Positions 1-8,253 of a DNA stretch of 13,893 bases are shown piece by piece. Made by a program: the position numbers and the translations under genes. This stretch comes from Gracilaria vermiculophylla. Taxonomy: Eukaryota > Rhodophyta > Florideophyceae > Gracilariales > Gracilariaceae. Below the pieces are notes generated by a model that did not search any database, was not told the origin of the DNA, and saw only the letters and a program-made list of their open reading frames with translations. How positions within the stretch are numbered: the stretch's first letter is position 1; the number at the start of each line of letters is the position of its first letter. The stretch is taken from contig JAHNZQ020000227.1 in the NCBI GenBank assembly GCA_019155205.2, forward strand, positions 1,187,419 to 1,201,311, read 5' to 3'.

Positions 1-700
1 ATGGCTACCATTCTTTTGCATAATGGTACGTTTTTCGGCTCACCTTGAGGCAGATCTCTCCACATATCCCCTTCTGTACTTGTTCCTCACTTTCTACCTT
101 GCAGCCAATCTGTTTACGTTTCTTTGTGGATTTCATGCAGAAATAGTGTACGAACCAAAAATTCAAAAAGGTCCAACTATGAGGTACTTCATCGCAGTTT
201 CCCGCGGAGCTGGTTCCATGCTCCATCTCAACAATGCTTTTGCAATTTTCTCGCCGCTCGATTCTCTTTCACTAGACTTAGAAATGGTACCCCAGTGGCT
301 CATGTATTTCCGCTGGAAAACCCGTTTCCACTGTTCCATGTTGCTGTCGGCTACACCACAGCCGCGACCGTTGTTTTACATGCAAGCTTTCTCTTTTGGT
401 GTCTGGTGGGACAGAGACTCTGGGAATGGGGTCGCTGGTCTCTGGAGCTTTACTATGGAGTATCACTATCGGAACACTGCTATTTGTTTTGGGTGTCGTG
501 TTTTGGTTTGCGCGTTCCTCTGGTCGAAGGACCGTCGCTTACTTTTTTACAGTTTGTGTGCCAGAGTGAAACCGTCATCATAATGGATGACAATTTCTGG
601 AAGGCGTACATGCATCGGCAAAAGCGTTCGTGCAGGCCTCTGGTAAGTTGGAGAACTAAATGTATACTCAATTGTTCCTGCATACCCTCCTTCGAGCAAC
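1..700 (-). mobile_element. LINE 3' fragment (copy A), degenerate
   Basis: This is a remnant of a non-LTR retrotransposon read on the minus strand and cut off by the left window edge. Between about 700 and 565 the minus strand encodes the same peptide stretch found in the longer LINE at 4600-6995, including the motifs PTYQRPARTLLPMH and RLPEIVIH. It is followed at 536 by a DGPS motif that lines up with the DGPS at the start of the RNase H domain of the other copy, where the first catalytic Asp is expected. Downstream, toward position 1, weak RNase H-like similarity (around 466-380) continues in another frame with stops between. No open frame spans the fragment, so it is dead. The assignment rests on its match to the 4600-6995 copy; alone it would not be recognisable. 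Confidence 0.72.
560..652 (-). repeat. 93-bp highly conserved LINE block, copy A
   Basis: This block matches 5483-5575 with about four mismatches over 93 positions by eye, including 44 identical bases at 609-652. It lies in the linker between the reverse transcriptase and RNase H regions on the minus strand. Sequence on both sides has diverged far more. On the plus strand the identical part contains a good 5' splice-donor-like string (CTGGTAAGT). Confidence 0.9.
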
Positions 701-789
701 CATCCGCCAGACACTTACCGCTCGCACCGCAATGTGCTTCCTTTCGCGCAGTCGATAGTATAGAATTCGTAGTCTCCACCGTCGTTGGC

Positions 790-1243
790 GACACCCGCCG
801 AGACGGAAGTGCGAAGCTCGTCGCACGTTGTCAGTTGTCATGTACTAGCAAATCGCGCACTCCCCGCGCGCGCCTGCAGTCAGTACACGCACACCGCGCG
901 CACGTTAGGCCCCCAGTACGCGTCGCGTACTGCGCGCAACGGCGCGCATACGTCGCACCACCTGGCGCGACACTTGGGGCGGTTGCCGCGCGCTCCCCGT
1001 CCGTGCGCGAGACATCCAGTCCGTGTCCCTCACCAGGCCCGCCGAGCACGCCTTTCCCCGCCCCAGGTAGCGACATGCACCCAAAAAGCACCGCCAAAAG
1101 TTCCCCTCGCTGCACACCCCTCACGCGCCATACCACGCTGCCATCAGCGCGGGAGGCCGGCGCTCCACTGGGAAAGGCTGCGGGCGGTGGAACCACGCTG
1201 CCCGAATGCACGGCACGGCTCGCACACGCATATTCCAGGCGCG
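790..1243. other. GC-rich stretch with no gene recognised
   Basis: This interval is rich in CpG and CGCG strings. Both strands have open frames, but these are expected at this base composition, overlap one another, and show no motif I recognise. It lies just 3' of the minus-strand pseudogene, so part of it may be that gene's 3' region. Confidence 0.5.
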
Positions 1244-2231
1244 TCAGCCGACGTCATGCACGCCTTCTTGGAAACACTGCCACATGTCGTTGACGAAAAG
1301 GGGCCAGAACCGCTGCGAAACTGGCCCGCCTCGCACACTCACAACTGCGCAGGAGTAGTAGTCGTCATAGTAGCCCTTGGCGCGCGGGTGTTGGGTGCGA
1401 AACCTAAAGCGCAGTCTGCCGCCGGTGCCGGCGGGCCGCGCCCACCCCAGCGCGTAGTTGCCGGCGGGAACGACCGTCAAGATGGTGGCGCGCACCACGT
1501 ACTTAGCCCTTTACGAAGCGTTGATGCTTGTTATCCGACCCCACCATGCTGAAGTTGAAGCGCCTCCTGCGCTACTCGCTGCGCTCGAACCGCATGCGCG
1601 CCCCAGCAGCTGTAGTAACACGTATTGCGTCGTTCCCCGCAGCGTTGATGAGCTGGTGCACAGGCACGAGCGCCAGCCGAATGAAGCCGCCCGGCGCGTG
1701 GTTGTTGTGCGTGTATTTGATGAGCACGTGCTGCCCGCGCGCGAATGTCGGCGCCGGATGAGCGGGAGACCAGAAGTTGGCCATGCGCGGCTGCGCACGA
1801 ATAGCGCGCATATCGCACAGGCCACGGCAGTTGTCAGTGCGAAACTGGCGCTGGCCGCCCACGCGGAAGCCCCGCGGCGAAGTAGACTACGGCTGCGAAA
1901 TGAGCGAGTGCGCGGTAGATTGTGTTGTGGCTTTCAGACAGCTTGTACTCGGTGTTCTTCGTCGACCAAGAGTGGAGGGTACGCAGGTTGCGCCTTCGTC
2001 GTGGGCAGAAAGCACAATCGCAATCATCGGCGACGCGCGAAGGGCGAGCGGCGGGGAGTCGCACAGAGGGGCGGGTGAGCGGCGCAACGACTCGTGGGTG
2101 CCGCACGCCGTTGCCAGCACACGACTTGCTTGCGCCGCACCGAAATGGTGGGGGCAAACAGCATTACAGTGCGCATGACAGCACAATGCACTAATCATGA
2201 GCAACACCAAGTACACAACGTAGCCACACAC
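1244..2231 (-). pseudogene. Broken secreted LPMO-like / chitin-binding-type protein gene
   Basis: The minus strand carries a recognisable protein in fragments. A hydrophobic leader (VVYLVLLMISALCCHA, from about 2219) is followed at once by HCNAVC. A His at the mature N terminus is the hallmark of the LPMO histidine brace. Further in come ATACGTH, MIAIVLSA, STKNTEYKLSE (about 1965-1930), FRTDNCRGLCD (about 1845), FARGQHVLIKYTHNNHAPGG (around 1700), a YYSCWG box (about 1615), FNFSMVGSD (about 1550), VPAGNYALGW (about 1470) and KGYYDDYYSC (about 1370). The order, the paired Cys boxes, NNHxxGGF and GNYALGW resemble secreted LPMO or chitin-binding proteins; the enzyme class is an inference. The reading frame changes at least five times (near 1975, 1890, 1630, 1560 and 1505), and no ATG precedes the leader in frame, so the gene is a pseudogene or the sequence has indel errors. 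The pieces are GC-rich at third positions, unlike the LINE DNA to the left. It is divergent from the ORF at 2963. Confidence 0.62.
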
Positions 2232-2962
2232 ACAGCCGGGCCGTCACTCATCCAGGGCTGCGGCGGTCAACGTGCACAACCCCTTTTTGCTTTTTTTTGT
2301 TTTTTTGCAGAACATTTTGTTTGATTGCCTCCGCACTTACGGCTTCCGTGGCACATGCGTACTGCGCGGGAGTGGGAATGTGTGGCACACATCCAGCAGC
2401 AACATCGTTTACAGCAAATGTCTATGTTGCTCTTCACCGATGAGCGCAACCCATGGCGCCCGCTTTCTCCCACAACGCGACCTCTGCTCCTGCCCATGAG
2501 TGCGTGCGTATATCGGAACGCAACCTGCCAGAAAAGCCAAAGCCGCAAAACCAAAAGCCCCCACACCTCGACGAATAGCACACACGATCACCCGCAAGAG
2601 CCATTCCATCGCTGGAGCTGTTCCATCGCCATCCATGGTTCTGGACGCATTACATTGTCGATATTCGACACCTCTCAGCCAGGTCAGCAGCAAAACGTTG
2701 GGGTGCCACCCAGCCCAATCCAGTGCATCATAACTAAATGTGTCTTTGGTCTTTCCAGGTTCATTGCAGCCAATCATAGTTCACATTTTCATTTTCTCAT
2801 TTTGCGCCGCTTTCTTTTTCCAAACAACATGCGTGCACCGGACGCCGTCTTCTGTACTTAAGCCTCGCGGATCGAGTACCGCTCCGATCAGCCCTTTCTT
2901 ATTCACTGTGCACGCCCGACCAGAAGTGAAAACAAGAGCACTCACCGTCTTCCACTCACATA
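2232..2962. promoter_or_regulatory. Divergent intergenic region between pseudogene and ORF
   Basis: This 731-bp region separates the starts of the minus-strand pseudogene and the plus-strand ORF, so it probably held promoters for both. It has CCAAT boxes on the plus strand at 2714-2718 and 2770-2774, about 245 and 190 bases before the ATG at 2963. A pyrimidine-rich leader lies just before that ATG, and an initiator-like TTCACTGT is near 2903. I see no clear TATA box. Open frames of over 100 codons exist on both strands here but have low-complexity, unconvincing composition. Confidence 0.45.
2281..2310 (+). promoter_or_regulatory. Poly-T tract ending in GCAG
   Basis: Three runs of T separated by single G or GC end in TTTGCAG. 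On the plus strand this is a textbook polypyrimidine tract plus 3' splice acceptor. On the minus strand it is a poly-A tract about 50 bases upstream of the pseudogene leader, like the poly(dA:dT) promoter tracts of many eukaryotes. No matching donor or exon is evident on the plus strand, so the promoter reading is slightly preferred. Confidence 0.35.
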
Positions 2963-3436
2963 ATGTCTCGGTGTTACGGTGACAACCATCCCGACAACTG
3001 GATAAATAACGAAGAAGTCGGGCAAGATATTCCAGACCAAGTGGTCCGCGAACCACTTGATGGAACGGCCCCGAACGAAAACGAGTTAGATTTCGTCAAC
3101 CAAGAGTACAGACTGGTTTTTCGTGTGACTGCCAGACGTCCGAATGATCCCGGTTATAATGAGCACATGGAGATTTATCGACATTATGCGGAGGATACTG
3201 TATTACAAGAAATCTTCCATCAATCAAGTGAACCAGGAACGATCGAGTTCTACGAACGTGCGGTTCAGAATGGATGGTCTCTCTTGAAGAAAAACGACGA
3301 TGAAATTGCCTCGGCCTCAGCCATAGATTGGCCCGAGCGAGTGGAATGGTTGAAGTTTTACCAAACTGTAGTGTTGGAGGCCATAGAGTCAATGTTCATG
3401 CAAAAAGAGTTATTAATCAGGCAACAAATACACTAG
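2963..3436 (+). CDS. Hypothetical acidic protein, 157 aa, apparently intact
   Basis: This is the only uninterrupted ORF in the left half with a convincing context: ATG after CACTCACATA, mixed codon use and a TAG stop. The product is hydrophilic and acidic, with an Asn/Asp/Glu-rich first 45 residues (DNHPDNWINNEE, PNENELDF). A middle part has aromatic and basic residues (QEYRLVFRVTARRPNDPGY). The C-terminal helix-prone segment (WPERVEWLKFYQTVVLEAI, about residues 122-140) ends in a Gln-rich tail. There is no signal peptide or membrane segment, and only one Cys (residue 4). I do not recognise a family. CCAAT boxes lie 190-245 bases upstream, and an ATTAAA that could serve as a poly(A) signal lies at 3541-3546. 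It is divergent from the LPMO-like pseudogene. It could be a lineage-specific cytosolic protein or a chance ORF, although its length and composition argue for a real gene. Confidence 0.55.
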   Translation: MSRCYGDNHPDNWINNEEVGQDIPDQVVREPLDGTAPNENELDFVNQEYRLVFRVTARRPNDPGYNEHMEIYRHYAEDTVLQEIFHQSSEPGTIEFYERAVQNGWSLLKKNDDEIASASAIDWPERVEWLKFYQTVVLEAIESMFMQKELLIRQQIH

Positions 3437-4599
3437 ACTAAGGGTGGCACTGAACGCAGAGTTTTGACGGTTGCAGAACGCCTCTGGTTTGCTTCGTTGT
3501 TCTTCTCTACAGCTTCTCGTCAAGGTTTTCAAAACGCAACATTAAATCGTGAGCGAGGTTTGATCGTGCGCTGTTTCTTGCGTTGTTTCTCAAAACTTTT
3601 CGGGTTGCTTTGTTTATGGGTGATGCTGAATCAACAGCTCTGATCTGGGAGTTACGGTATGTGGCCCAGTCTGTCCTGTACACATCGACATCAATGCCTC
3701 CGGCTCCTTGGACCTCTTGTGTTCTGGCGGCGAACTCTTCGGCGCGTTACTATCATTCATGTATGTAAGGAGTGTTTTCTAGTTCCACTGCCTGAATATT
3801 TTCTTCATCATCTAGAACCTGTTACTTTGAATTTCTTGGCTTATGCACGATAAACTCTCCTTTCCTTAAAATGGCATTCTGAAAGGTTCAGGATCTCACC
3901 TCGATCTTGTATTTTTTCTACTTTCCATATTGCCGTTTCTATGTCGTCGTAATCTATACGCTAAGAGTGCGAAGACCTTCCCGTTCCAACGTATAGAAAT
4001 ATCTATACCGCACGTCTCTATCTTCACAAAAGTCTTTTTCTGCTTATTTCACCCCCCTCTCATACCATAAACACAATATGCTGAACAGACCGTGAAATCA
4101 CCAAAACATTGAAGCCAGATCGAGAAGGTGATAAAATATTCATGCGCCGCATACCGATAACAGTTCTTCTCGATTCCTCGGTCTATTGATCATATGTTTG
4201 AGAAGCAGCTGAAATATTTCTTCTCTTCCCGTTTCTTTCAGTTCAATTTCATATCCATGATGGTTCATCGGATCTCCACAAGTTTTCTGTCGTATCATTC
4301 CACTGTTGTACCTCGCTTCTCTCCCCGATCTTAATGGATGGGCACAGACTAACAAATTCTTAGAATGATCTCGCATGCATTCGAATCATTTTTTCTGGAA
4401 CAGCACAACTTGTCGGGATCATCAGGACGCTCTGTCACGTTCAGAACGTGCCAGTTTCTGCATAGATCCACTTTTCTCCCTCATAACAAAATATCAAGGG
4501 TTACTACGCATCTCACCTTTACTCACATTCATGATAAGTCAGGACTTTGATGCACCCTGAAGTACTGTTTCCGTGCGATGAAGCTTCAAATGCTTGTTC
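3437..4599. other. AT-richer region, no gene seen
   Basis: Base composition drops compared with the left side. The longest open frames are 60-80 codons with no recognisable motif, including one on the minus strand at 4140-4376. Part of the right side may be the 3' untranslated tail of the neighbouring LINE, which reads leftward into this interval. The start probably holds the 3' end of the 2963-3436 transcript. Confidence 0.5.
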
Positions 4600-4763
4600 C
4601 ACATATATGTGGGACACAGATAGAAAGAGATGAAAGCTTCTTCTCAAATAGTGGTAAATCAAATAAACATGATTCGATGTTACCATATCATTCCCATGAA
4701 CACATGTCTCATCCGCAGAAATTCATGTATCGAGTGGTACATTGCGGCTCTCGAAAAGAATTT

Positions 4764-4782
4764 TCTCTCTCTCTCTCTCTCT
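4764..4782. repeat. TC dinucleotide microsatellite
   Basis: A simple (TC)n run of about nine units sits inside the 3' part of the LINE, just after the remnant of its Cys/His segment. Confidence 0.9.
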
Positions 4783-4794
4783 GTCAGCATACTC

Positions 4795-5460
4795 TCCTCG
4801 TAAATTTTCTTGAAGGAAATCTCAGCACATAATGTTCTAATGTTCTACGTTGTTTACGACACCTGGTCGATATATTCATGTTAACCTCTTACCCTTCATG
4901 TGAGGTCCCACTGGATGTAGAAACGATGTATGTCCAACAAAGAGCTGCGCCAACACTACTTCTTCCTCTCGTTGATTCAGAATCGAATTCAAGCTCTCAG
5001 GTAATGAGAATGTCAAGGGCAAGCTGCAATATTTTGGTGCGACCCTTCTCTTAACATCAGCATAATCCACCGGTATGGCTAGATGAAAGTACAGTGACAA
5101 GTTCACAGCATCTTTTCCCAAGCGTTCTTCAACCATATTATTTCCATCAATCCCGCATTGACCAGGCACCAATACTAAGTCTACCGTGCACGATCTCGTA
5201 CGTTCCCAGAGTAACTCTGAGACTATTAATCTTCCCCTTCTTTTTTATTCTCTGCGATTGACTTGAACTACTTCCTGTAGCGCTAAATGTACCACGTAGG
5301 TTTTGGCATAGGAAGAGCTTATTTCTGCACCAGTGGAGAATATCCCAGTTTGAGGTTCAGATCCTTTCCTTTACCAAATAGCACAGGTACTTCCACCTCC
5401 TTTTGTGACGTTCAGTGGTTTCCAATTCAGCGAGGGACCATCAGTATTGACTAACAGCTT
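4795..5460 (-). pseudogene. LINE RNase H domain and C-terminal segment, decayed
   Basis: RNase H removes the RNA strand of the RNA-DNA hybrid during reverse transcription. The domain starts with LLVNTDGPS, whose Asp (5442-5440) is the expected first catalytic residue. GGGSTCAIW follows, then TGAEISSSYAKTYVVHLALQ (about 5330-5270); here the usual catalytic Glu of 'SxxxAE' is replaced by Lys. LVPGQCGIDGNN (5172 leftward) corresponds to the family's 'WVPGHxGIxGNExAD', with the final Asp lost. IPVDYADVKRR and the VVLAQLFVGHT region follow in one open frame of 98 codons (5172-4876). A Cys/His remnant reads in another frame at about 4855-4795. Confidence 0.82.
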
Positions 5461-5482
5461 CGCGTTACTATTAACATTTTAT

Positions 5483-5575
5483 GCCAGAGTAAAACTGTCA
5501 TCAAAATGGATGACAATTTCTGGAAGGCGTCCATGCATCGGCAAAAGCGTTCGTGCAGGCCTCTGGTAAGTTGGA
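5483..5575 (-). repeat. 93-bp highly conserved LINE block, copy B
   Basis: This is the counterpart of 560-652, with the same orientation and about 4.9 kb apart. It lies between the RT thumb/linker and RNase H of the longer LINE. The 44-base identical core is at 5532-5575. The minus-strand frame through it (PTYQRPARTLLPMH, then RLPEIVIHFDDSF) is open in both copies, with only conservative differences such as Phe/Tyr. Confidence 0.9.
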
Positions 5576-6279
5576 CAACATACTATGTACTCAATTGTTC
5601 CTGAATACCATCCTTCATCCCATTCAACTGCTGCTCGTAATAGCTGCTCATCATCAAACCATCTCGGAGTGCCTACGAAACCATCACTCGACACTTTGCA
5701 CCTGCAGGCGCGATCTTGCGCACCGTTACAATTGCTAACTGCCTTTGTTTTTCAATGCTGTGTGCCATCTAACATGGTGTAAGGTATGCGTTTACAGAAC
5801 CGGTGCTATGAGTACCTGCGTCCTTTGGCAATATCAATCTGGGCAGCTGAAGCAAACCAAAGTTAGCTAGTTTTCTGTGAGCCGCTTTTTTAAAGAAGCT
5901 TCTGGAATTTTGTATACACGTCAGAGGCTCTTTGTTGAAAGCCAAGGCTGTTGGTGATATGTGGTCGATTGAAGAGCGCTTTGCCTTTTCGTACAGTTTT
6001 GCAGCTTGTATGACTGCAGTACTAAAGTATATAAGCTAGGCTGTTCTAACAATCCGCTTAGCTTTCGTGCTGGTGAAGACTTTGCACAGCCTGTTTGGAA
6101 TGTACACGCCATATTGCGAGCTCTTTCACCGTCTCCGACTGCAGCGGTGCGGGTGTTCAGGATCACTGTACATGCTGTGTATGTTGCTATAGATTCGGCA
6201 AATCCAATGCTAAAGGGATTCGTCGTCAGCCATTCTACTCCGCATACGCTTCCTGTTTCCCATCATAAGGTCTTGATCT

Positions 6280-6900
6280 TTGCCATATACTTTTTCAAAA
6301 GAAATAGAAAGCCCCGAAGAAGAGCTCGAAAGAAACCCATGCGTTGAACCGCCACACAGAGTTTGAAAGCATTAGCATGGCTGTGTTTCGCGGAGAAGAA
6401 GAGAACGTATCATTTGAGTCTACTGCCGTTTGGATCGGCATGAAATGGTATCAAGAACTATACGAATACTTCCCAGCGTTAAACCTGAGCCAAATACTGG
6501 AGACGCTTTTGCCATCTAGTGCTTCACCACAAACAGTTGACGGATATAACACGGTCTCTTGAAGATTTAAACATATTCCATAGTCTCTGAAATAACATCA
6601 AATCTTGTGATATTGTAGGTACTATTCAAATCGAAAAGAAGGCCTTGTTTGTTTCCCAAATATTCAGCAGATCAAAGATCACTAAACGTATGAAAAAGAT
6701 GAATAGTATCGATTGATCCATCCTGTCCTAAACCAAAATTCAAGTGCAGTTTACATTACTCCATCGTTTTAGAAACCAGCTAAATAAGTCGTCCAAGAAA
6801 TGTGCTGATACTAAGATACTGGTCAAAAAATTCCCGGCTTCCAGAAGTGCCATTCTTTCTAGTGTATGGGTACCCGTTTCGGATTTGCTTTCCTGCCATG
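6280..6900 (-). pseudogene. LINE reverse transcriptase domain, decayed
   Basis: RT would copy the element's RNA into DNA at the target site. The visible blocks, in order, are: DQYLSISTFLGRLI (about 6824), matching the family's 'YRPISLxSxLGKLxE'; LNFGLGQDGSIDTIH (about 6746), matching 'QFGFRxGRSTxDAI'; LLFDLNSTYN (about 6641), where the first catalytic Asp is at 6632-6630; DSNDTFSSSP at 6420, a damaged version of the catalytic YADD box; and GLSISFEK at 6314, matching 'GLxISxEKT'. Stops (TAA, TAG and TGA) and frame changes separate the blocks, and the YADD motif has lost key residues. Confidence 0.75.
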
Positions 6901-7002
6901 GGATGTTGGCTTCCAGTTCCCGGTATTCCGTTCTGACTGCGAGTCTGCGTGGCTCCTGATCGATGTATGATACGGTGGCTCGAGAAGAGCTACCAATCCT
7001 AC

Positions 7003-7534
7003 TGTGGTACTGTCAGCCCTCCTCTTGAGGTAGTAAAGCACAACGTCCGTTTGGAGTTTTGGTTGACTCCAAAGGTGCGTGTTCCTAAAGGTGGTCTCCG
7101 GTATCCGCTGTCGCGAGCCGGGAGAGTTCTTCAAGGGGTTCCGCAAACACCGGCGGACAATGCTCCTACGGGCGCTGCTATGATGCGACCTGTGGATCAG
7201 CGGCTTAGCAACCTGAGGATGATGGACGAGAGTCTCCAACCGTAAAAGTAGATGAAGACTCAAGGGTGCTTGTCTTTACTTCCCCAGAGGTGGAGCTCAA
7301 TCCGCAGATTAAGTATTAAGCCCGGAGCCCGCCTCGGCAGGTTCTACTACTGTAGTAACTACCTGCGTAAAGTAACTAAGTTAAATAATAATTCTACCGT
7401 CCCTTAAGGATACTGTAGGGCAAGGGAGCAGAATTATGCACCTCATGGCTCAGTTAATAAAATACGAGCCCTTTTTAGGAGTATTACACCATCAGGCCAC
7501 ACCACCGTTTTCGCTTAGGAGCCACTGTACTACA
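7003..7534 (-). repeat. Solo LTR, inverted relative to the LTR at 10234
   Basis: The minus strand of this 532-bp segment aligns along its full length with 10234-10787, at roughly four-fifths identity by eye. It begins TGTAGTAC and ends TACCACA in LTR orientation, so it has the canonical TG...CA ends. It lacks 22 bases present in the other copy (junction near 7151). No gag or matching primer-binding site follows it on the LTR-downstream side (below 7003), where LINE sequence begins at once, so it looks like a solo LTR left by LTR-LTR recombination. Only three flanking bases (TAC) are duplicated, at 7000-7002 and 7535-7537, a weak target-site signature. Confidence 0.88.
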
Positions 7535-8253
7535 TACCCCCTTTCCTAAATTGCACCACGTCCTCGAAGTGCATTTTCCAATTCCTTGATCCCCGGGGTG
7601 GGTCCTATCGGTGTTGAGGCAAGCGCAGCCTCCGACGATTGACACATTCTCTTCTTCACGCGTTCCTTCATTCTCTCATTCTCCTGCGCGGTGTATTGCC
7701 GCGGGCTCGCGTTTCATCCACTAAGGTATTTGCGGGCCTCGCTTCTCCTTGACTCGGCTGCGTCTCCTGCTTATCGGCATATCCTGTCTGTGCAACCGCG
7801 CCAGTTGGCGGCGTGAGCTCCCGCGCACCCGAGTTCGTGGTGCGCGGTGCAGTCGCGCATCCTTCGTGGCCGGAGCGTGGGTCAGTCCAGAACGGACACT
7901 GACTTCCTTGAAGGGCTTCCCACTTCGATTCCCTCGAGTATTCTCCTTCGGGAAACACACACTTCATCGCGTCCATTCATTCATTTTCCTTGGAGGTGCA
8001 AGTCTCATAATCCTCTCGTCTGCGTCCCCGTCGTACTCCACTGGATATGAACGTACGCCTCGCTATGGTGCTCCATACCTCGCTGGGTTCCGGTTGCCCG
8101 GCTTGTCCTCGAATTCCACGATGGGGGCTTGACGCGGCTCCCTCTTCGGTGGTGCATATAATCGCGGGTTGTTCCCCGAGCGATATCAAATCGCTCTCCC
8201 CAGCTGCTACCACGCATTCGGTCGCCATCCATCCGGCTTCCTACAACTTCGAC
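7535..8253 (+). other. Pyrimidine-rich leader before the broken ORF at 8254
   Basis: About 720 bases without a convincing gene. The plus strand is rich in C and T (TCCTCT, TTCATT and CGTC strings), as in many fungal or algal 5' leaders, and ends at an ATG in the context AACTTCGACATG. Open frames on both strands (for example 7749-8132) lack recognisable motifs and overlap one another. The composition differs sharply from the LINE on the other side of the solo LTR. Confidence 0.4.

Larger units (their letters stand above)
4600..6995 (-). mobile_element. Degenerate LINE (non-LTR retrotransposon) with RT, RNase H and C-terminal Cys/His segment
   Basis: Reading leftward on the minus strand, pieces of a LINE ORF2 appear in the correct order but in changing frames. 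First is the pre-RT segment (GKQIRNGYPY near 6890). Reverse transcriptase blocks follow (about 6825-6280), then the RT thumb/linker (about 6010-5780, with AAKLYEKAKRS) and the block shared with copy A. Next come RNase H (about 5460-5130) and a C-terminal domain with EEEVVLAQLFVGHT (about 4965). The element ends with a Cys/His-like stretch (STRC...TLEHYVL, about 4855-4826) and a final segment near 4700-4615. Having RNase H after RT, then the 'REEVVL..L..GHT' and 'C..C...TxEH' motifs, is typical of I-like LINE clades. Dozens of indels and stops make it inactive. Its 5' end, including the endonuclease, is missing, and it stops at the LTR at 7003. Confidence 0.82.

Noticed and set aside
124..1293. 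Plus-strand open frame of 389 codons
   Set aside because: It crosses from AT-richer LINE DNA into GC-rich DNA without any change in logic, is antisense to the LINE fragment, and its second half is Arg/Ala/Pro-rich as expected from chance in CpG-rich sequence.
1458..2078. Plus-strand open frames of 130-206 codons across the GC-rich region
   Set aside because: They are antisense to the LPMO-like protein segments, whose motifs and third-position GC support the minus strand.
2325..2861. Plus-strand open frame of 178 codons before the intact ORF
   Set aside because: Composition is low in complexity (Ser/Pro/His/Gln-rich) with no motif, and it covers the CCAAT boxes and probable promoter.
6006..6562. 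Two plus-strand ORFs (113 and 72 codons)
   Set aside because: Both are antisense to recognisable LINE reverse transcriptase and thumb/linker segments on the minus strand.
6949..7245. ORFs of about 100 codons within the solo LTR, and similar ones in the 5' LTR
   Set aside because: They lie in opposite, non-corresponding frames of LTR DNA and contain no motif; LTRs of this type are non-coding.
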